This document shows, piece by piece, positions 57,835 through 64,000 of a DNA stretch of 64,000 nt. Position 1 is the first letter of the stretch, and each line of letters starts with the position of its first letter. A program made the position numbers and the translations under genes. Source of the stretch: Allodiplogaster sudhausi (lineage: Eukaryota > Nematoda > Chromadorea > Rhabditida > Diplogasteridae). Under the pieces are notes generated by a model. That model had not been told where the DNA came from, did not search any database, and worked only from the letters and a program-made list of their open reading frames with translations. Where the stretch lies: assembly GCA_945643635.1 (NCBI GenBank), contig CALZFC010000067.1, positions 478,501 through 542,500 on the forward strand. Reading direction: 5' to 3'.

Positions 57835-60800
57835 TATACACAGTTAATTATTAACCGCCCGCCGGTTTACGCCTGCTGATAAGAAAACGTCTCAACCCGT
57901 TAAATCCAATGTCAACACAACAGAAACCAGCGGGTTTATAAATATGGTTCTTTTCTCATAATTTTCTTTATGTTGCCGCAGCAGCACAATCGATAAGGTT
58001 AAAAAAAAGAAAAAAATAGCTTGTTTGCTCAAATTAAGTATTGTCTATTAATGATTTCAAAATATTCCTTTCGAATGAAAAAAGGAAAGATAAAATAGGA
58101 TTTAAAAAGTTACAGTATTACTTTAATATGTTGACTGATGACGTGCGGTGATGTGGCGCCTGAGATCGAAATTGCCAGATCGGCCCTGTGCACGTTTACA
58201 GGGCCCCTTCAGGGCCGGGCCTTATCGCCAAGTTCCAAACAACAGAAACCACCGGGTTTTATAAGTATGGTTCTTTTAAAATAATTTTTCTCTTGTTACA
58301 TAAAATTTCCCACACGACTACTACATTTGCGAAAATGATTGAAAATTTATAAAATAATATTTTTTTTTATTATTACTTATTCGTATTTTAACTGAAATTG
58401 GATTTATATTCTTTCAATGAAAAACGACGCTCTTCTCGTCTTTTTTTGTTACCATCTCTGTTCGTGCATTGTGAACTGATGGAGAGCAGTCTTTTGCTTT
58501 CTCGGCTCTTTTTTGCCTGTGATGCTCTATTTGCCACCTGACGTGATCCCGTGGTTTTACTTGATTAGTGCGTTATAAAACCAGGTTGCGACACTAGTCC
58601 TTCCCTATTAGCATCATGGTGTGATGGCAATAAATATTGTTTGTTAATGCTTCTTTTTGAATAAGAAAAAAAAACATAAAATATAATTTTAAAAACAGTT
58701 ACGTATAATATAACTATTATTTGTTTGCAGCCACATGGTGAGGTAACACCGGAGATGGAATCTGTCCTATCGACCATGCCCACCTTAATAGTGCTCTCGG
58801 CGCCAAAAATATCTTGTTATAGACATAACTGCAATATCGTTAATTTTTATTCAATTTAAACGCATAACATGTATACGTTTTGCTATTCATACATGTTTTA
58901 TTGACTACCTCTTTAATTAGTACGATCAGAGATGCAGCAAAATTACTTGCAGACGAGAAACCTTAACGGCGTATCAGCTAATTGAATGTCTCAATTTCTT
59001 GTATGCCCTGTCAACACAACTGAAACCAGCGTGTTTGTAAATATGATTCTTTTCTCGTAATTTTCCTCTTGTTGCAGCAGCAGCATAATCGACACAGGTT
59101 TCAAAAGAAAAAACCCTCTTTGTTTGCCTTGATATTAAATATTTTCTATTAATATTTTCAAACTATTCCTTTCGAATAAAAAAAAGAAAGATAAAACAGG
59201 ATTTTAAAAAGTAACAGTATGACTGTAATTTGCTTTCTGACCTGCGGTGATGTATGTAGCGCCAGAGATGCAAATTGCAAGATTGCCCCTTCCCACGATT
59301 TCAGGGCTCTTCAGGGCCGGAAGCCAAATTGAACAAAAAAATATCTTGGTCACGGGTCAACACTTGCCACCTGATATTATCCCGTGGTTTTTTTCTTGAA
59401 TAGTGCGCTATAAAAATCTACTAAACCGCCTCTTCGCTGGTATTGACTCTTTTTAGACATCTCTAATAATTGAACAAAAAGATTCGTGTAGACAAATAAT
59501 AATCGTTCCGTTCTCGCTTCTTGGATCCGGTCTTCATAGTAAATTTTGAGAAATACTTTTGGAAAAGAAATTATAAAAATCGTAGGATAAACCGGTCCAG
59601 AGAAACTCTGAAAGAAATGGCGAAAATGGGCTGCTGATAAAAAAAATTATAAAGAATATTGCAATATCGTTAATTTTTATTCAAGTTAAATGAAACTCCA
59701 TCCTCCCAAAAATCAGCAAAACGAATGTCTCAATTTCTTATATGCCCTGTCAACACAACTGAAACCAGCGGGTTTATAAATATGTAAATTCCTTTTCTCA
59801 TAATTTCCTCTTATTGCTGCAGCGGCACAAGTGATACAGATTTCAAAAAAAATTGTTTCCTCAAATTAAATATTGTCCATATTAATGTTTTCATACTATT
59901 CTCTTCGAATAAAAAAAAAGAAAGATAAAATTGGAATTTAAAAAAAAGTAACCTTATCTATAAGTTGATAACTTTCGGTGATGGTGCGCCAGAGATGGAA
60001 GCTGCCCGACCGGTCCTGCGGGGCCCGTCCAGGGCTGGGAATAAGTTCAAAATTGAGCGAAAAAAAGACGTCACCAAGTATTGAAATTAAACTGTTGAAA
60101 AACAACCGTAAACTGGGCAAAAAGCTTCCTGATTAATAGAAAGGATGCAATAAAATTATTTGCAGGAAACAAACCCCAATCTAGTATCAACAAATAGATT
60201 ATTTCAGTTTCTAATATGCCCTGTTAACACAACTGAAACCAGCGGGTGTATGAATATTGTTTTTTTTCTTTAATAATTTTCCACTTGGTTCAGTGTCAGT
60301 CGCAGCGACGCAAGTGATAAAGGTTTTAAAATATTCTTTTAGTTTTAATAATAGTAATATAATATTAATATTCTTTAGAAGAAAAAAAATAAATTAAAAA
60401 GTAACTTTATTTCATTGCTCACCTACAGTGATGTACCGCCAGAAATGGAAACGGCAAGGCCAGCCCTGCCCGGAACTCATGTCGGCCTAAAGTTCATGAG
60501 GGGAGTGAACGTCAGATATGGTGTTCCAATCCAGTTCGTCGCTCTAATAATTCAGAAAACCACATATCAAATGATAATCATTCCCTTCTTGTCGCTTGGG
60601 TTCACTTGTCAGACGAAATATGCGAAAAAAGATACCGAACAGTATCTGAAAATCAATCGATAAACCGATAGTCTTCGTATTTTATGTGTGCAAGAGTGAA
60701 CTAGAAAGAAATGGCTGATGATTAAAAAAAATATTAAAACGTTGCAAGTTGTTTTCAATTTAAATGCATACGCGCGCTTACCATTTCATTCCCTATCTCT

Positions 60801-63769
60801 CTAACCATAAGTATCACCTTCAAAGATGCCATGTAAATTGTTTGTAAAACCCCAACAAATCTTCGCATCAGTGTAATCTTCATATCAATTTCTTATATAC
60901 CCTCTTAAGACAGCTGAAACCAGCAGGTTTACCAAATCGATAAATATGTTCAAAAAATACTCTGTTTGTTTGCCTAACATTAAATATTGTCTATTAATGT
61001 TTTCAAAATATTCTTTTCGAATAACAAAAAGAAATATAAAAAGGATTTTAAAGAAATTAACAGTAAAACTATAACATGATTACTGATGACATGCGGTGAT
61101 GTTGCGCCAGAGATGGAAACTGCCCGACCGGCCATGCACAACGTTTATAAAAAAGACTTTAGATGTCTTTATACTTCCTCTCTAATAATTGGACAAAAAT
61201 TAACTGTGTAGGCAAATGATAAATTGAAATTGCAAGATTGGCCCTGCCCACGTTTGCAAGGCCCCTTCAGGACCGGGTCTCGGCGCCAAGTTCCAAATTG
61301 AACGAAAAATATCTTGGTTACGGGTACAATACTGGCGAAGATGATGTAGGATTTATAAAATTAAAATAATTAAATGATTACTTATTCATGTTTTCTTTTG
61401 ATGAAACCCCACATTCTCCTCTCCTCCTTCTCAAATAAACCGGATCCTATTCGAATGCTAATTCAAAGAGTGCCAACTCAGGTTAATTGAACGAGAAACA
61501 AATGGTGGGAAAATGGGCTGCCGATATAAAAAAATTGGTTAACAATGTAATATACATATGTAGATACTTTTGTTCAATTTAAATGCAGGTTCTATTTTTG
61601 TTCTACAATTCTATTTTTTTTGTTTCGTTTATTTGTTAACTATCTCTACGATTATCATATTCCAAAGATGCAGGGAAATTATTTGTGGGCGCATACAGCA
61701 CTCGAAACGGAAAATCCGTGGTCTCAATTTGTTATATGCCTTGTCAACACAACTGAAACCAGCGGGTTTACGAATGAAACATTGAATAGGATTTTTTAAA
61801 GTTTACCTGGCTTTCTGAAAATATAGAGAGTTGGTGGGAGAGAGATAAAGAGGGCGAGAGAGACAGATGGATTAATAGAGAGAGAGAGTGAGAGGTAGAA
61901 AGAGCGAGAGGGAAAGCGAGAGATAGAGGAACAAGGAGAGAGAAATGAGCGAAATATCAAAAGAGTGAGAGACGTTGAACGGAAAGAGAAAAAAAAGATA
62001 GAGTTCGAGAAAGGGAGAAAATTTGTTTGTTCGCATTCTCAAACAGACACAAAAAAATTCGCGCACACTTGCGAAGATGATTGATAATTTATAAAATTAA
62101 ATGTTTTAAGTGGTTAGTGAGAGAGGGGATAGGGAGAGAAAGAGAGAGAGAGAGAGAGCGATTGAGGGATGGAGAGTTGGAAGGAGAGAGTGAGAGAGAG
62201 AGAGAGAGAGCTTAAAAGAATATAGAACGAAGAAAACGAGCTTGAGATTAAAAAGGGAGAAATTTTTTCGCATTCCGAACAGAGGCATACCCATTGCTGC
62301 GCGAGTACATCACTTGCGAAGACGATCGAAGATTTATAAAGTTAAATTTTTTAATGATTATTATTCCTATTTCACTGTAATTGGTTGATATATTCTTTGT
62401 AAAAAAAAAAACGACGCTCTTCTCATTTGCTTCTCTAGTTCTTGCTTTAATTTCTCTGTTCATACATTACGATTATGAACTGGATTATATGATATTGCAA
62501 TGCTCTATTTGTAGCCTGAATTGATCCCGTGGTTTTATTTGCTGAATATGTTATAAAAAAAACAGTAAAATATACCCCCGTTCTTTATGTTCCCTCTGTG
62601 CTTAGCTCTTATAAATCCACATATGAAATGACGATCGTAGCATTCTTGTCTTCAGATGAAAAGGGGAGAAAAAAGGAACAGAATAGCATCTGAAAATCAA
62701 TCGATTAACCGATGCTATTCGTATTTTTTTTATGATTGTGAATCGCTAATTCATCCTTGCAAACACGCGAGTGACAGAGAAATACATAGAAAGAAATGGC
62801 TGATGATTAGGTAAAAAAGTTATTAAAAACATTCTAATATCGTTTGTTGTTATTCAACTTAAATGCATACGCATACTATAAGACATAGCATATTCTTCAT
62901 TCCCTATATCTACAATTCACACCTCCAAAGATGCAGTAACTTTATTTGCAGAAGACCAATGCGTCGACCTACCAGCGAATTCAATGTCTTAATTGGTTAT
63001 ATGCCCTGTCAACACAACTGAAACCAACGGGTTTACGAATGTTGTTCTTTATCTAATCATTTTTCCGCAGCATCCCATATAAAATATCTTCAAAAATACT
63101 CTGTTTGTTTGCGTAACATTAAGTATTGTCTATTAAGTTTTCAAAATATTCTTTTCGAATAAAAAAAAGAATTATAAAACAGGATAAAAATTAACAGTAT
63201 AACTATAATTTTCTTATTAATGACGTGCGGTGATATAGCGCCTGAGATGACCCCTGCTCACGTTTGCTGGGCCCCTTCAAAGCCGGAATCCAAATAAAAC
63301 AAAAAAAATATCTTGGTCACGGGTACAAGACTTATGAATGTGATTGGATGTAAAAATATTTTTAAATGATTCACTGTAATTGGATTATATATATATATAT
63401 TTTTTTTTTTTGAAACAGGGCCTTCGTCTCTCCTCATTCTCGTGACAGCTTTCATTCTCTGTGAAGCTGTCTTTCGATTCCTGTGTCATTTTACCAGCGA
63501 TGCTCTATTTGCCACCTGATATAATCCTGTGGTTTAACTTGAATAGTGCGTTATAAAAATCTGCTTAACCGCCTCTTTGCTGGCTCGTTTTAGAGATCTC
63601 CAATATTTGACGAAAAGGAATCGTGTAGACAAATAATAATCGTTCCGTAGTTGTCTCTTGGATTCAGTCTTCTTTGCAAATTTTGAGCAGTACTTTCGGA
63701 ACAGAAAGTTTAAAAATCAGTGGACAAACCGGATCCAATTCGCATGCGAATTGTAAGAGTGCATTTCTG

Positions 63770-63880
63770 ATTCATCGTTGCCGTCGTGGCGTGCGGTCAA
63801 GTCAGCGACGCCTAATAAGCGAGCCATGAGATGCATTCGCGAGCCAACCACGCGAGTCCAGAGAACTCTGAAATAAATGG
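63770..63880. repeat. Last visible copy of the array's GC-rich island
   Basis: GTTGCCGTCGTGGCG ... GCGAGCCATGAGATGCATTC ... CCAACCACGCGAGTC, close to the right edge; it shows that the array continues past the window. Confidence 0.8.
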
Positions 63881-64000
63881 GAAAACGGTCTGCTGATAAA
63901 AAAATTATAAAAACATTGCAATTTCTTACTTTTTATTCAATTTAAATGCCTGTGTGCACTATTTGATTTTCACACATTTTATTGACTATCTCTTTAATTA

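Larger units (their letters stand above)
33985..64000. repeat. Long-period repeat array (monomer about 1.3-1.8 kb) with inverted blocks
   Basis: The same ordered blocks recur about 20 times: TCCTGATTAATAGAAAGGGA, then (GA)n, GAGCTTAAAAGGAAAGAGAA, TTCACATTCCCAACAGAGGC, TTTATATTC, TTCATGCATTGTGAACTGG, GATCCCGTGGTTTTACTTGA, AAATGATAATCGTTC, CAACACAACTGAAACCAGCG, TTCTTTTCGAATAAAAAAAG, GAGATGGAAACTGCCCGACC, a GGGCCCCTTCAGGGCCGGG segment, and CAAATATCTTGGTGTAGACG-like sequence. Starts of the CATTCCCAAC block fall near 34220, 35785, 37115, 40440, 41825 and 43550. Inverted units are seen at about 44.5-46.3, 47.0-47.5, 49.6-50.0, 53.1-53.7 and 54.2-55.1 kb, where (GA)n appears as (CT)n. No open frame is conserved between units. 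The array runs off the right edge. Confidence 0.88.

Overview
The window is a stretch of a eukaryotic, most likely nematode, genome. Exons are short and GC-rich, introns are AT-rich and carry long (CT/GA)n runs, and acceptors are mostly TTTCAG-like. The recognisable gene content also fits a nematode: a bestrophin, two tiny amidated Tyr/Gly/Trp-rich neuropeptide-like precursors, and two secreted PLA2-like proteins. The species cannot be fixed from the sequence. All gene models were spliced by hand and depend on reading-frame and intron-phase consistency.

0-4.4 kb: a terminal exon of an unrecognised gene, followed by broken Gypsy-type retrotransposon pieces on the minus strand. 4.4-14.3 kb: a bestrophin anion-channel gene on the plus strand in 16 traced exons (the first coding exon is not found). 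Two of its last introns are filled by large palindromic (foldback) TTAA-flanked elements, which leave a 100-bp exon between them with only 28 and 12 bp to spare. 15.4-16.6 kb: decayed duplicate copies of the bestrophin 3' exons. 16.8-20.2 kb: two paralogous two-exon neuropeptide/antimicrobial-peptide-like genes on the minus strand, each with a TATA box at the same distance from the start.

22.1-23.5 kb: a short secreted PLA2-like gene (plus strand, 115 aa) whose catalytic His-Asp pair reads Gly-Glu. 33.5-24.6 kb: a convergent 15-exon minus-strand gene whose N-terminal domain is the same PLA2-like fold with an intact HD motif, here followed by about 890 cysteine-free, low-complexity residues (predicted 1010 aa). 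Intron positions and exon sizes match between the two genes. A third foldback element sits in one of the long gene's introns.

34-64 kb (right edge): no genes. A long-period repeat array with monomers of roughly 1.3-1.8 kb, mostly head-to-tail with several inverted blocks. Each monomer holds a (GA)n tract, a GGCCC-rich segment and, in some copies, a conserved GC-rich island. It is interrupted by small transposons whose target duplications (TA or TTAA) can be read directly by comparison with sibling monomers. The points of most interest are the TTAA foldback family with asymmetric ends and a conserved loop, the active/dead PLA2-like pair with a giant tail on one member, and unusually frequent GC-AG introns (3 of about 34).
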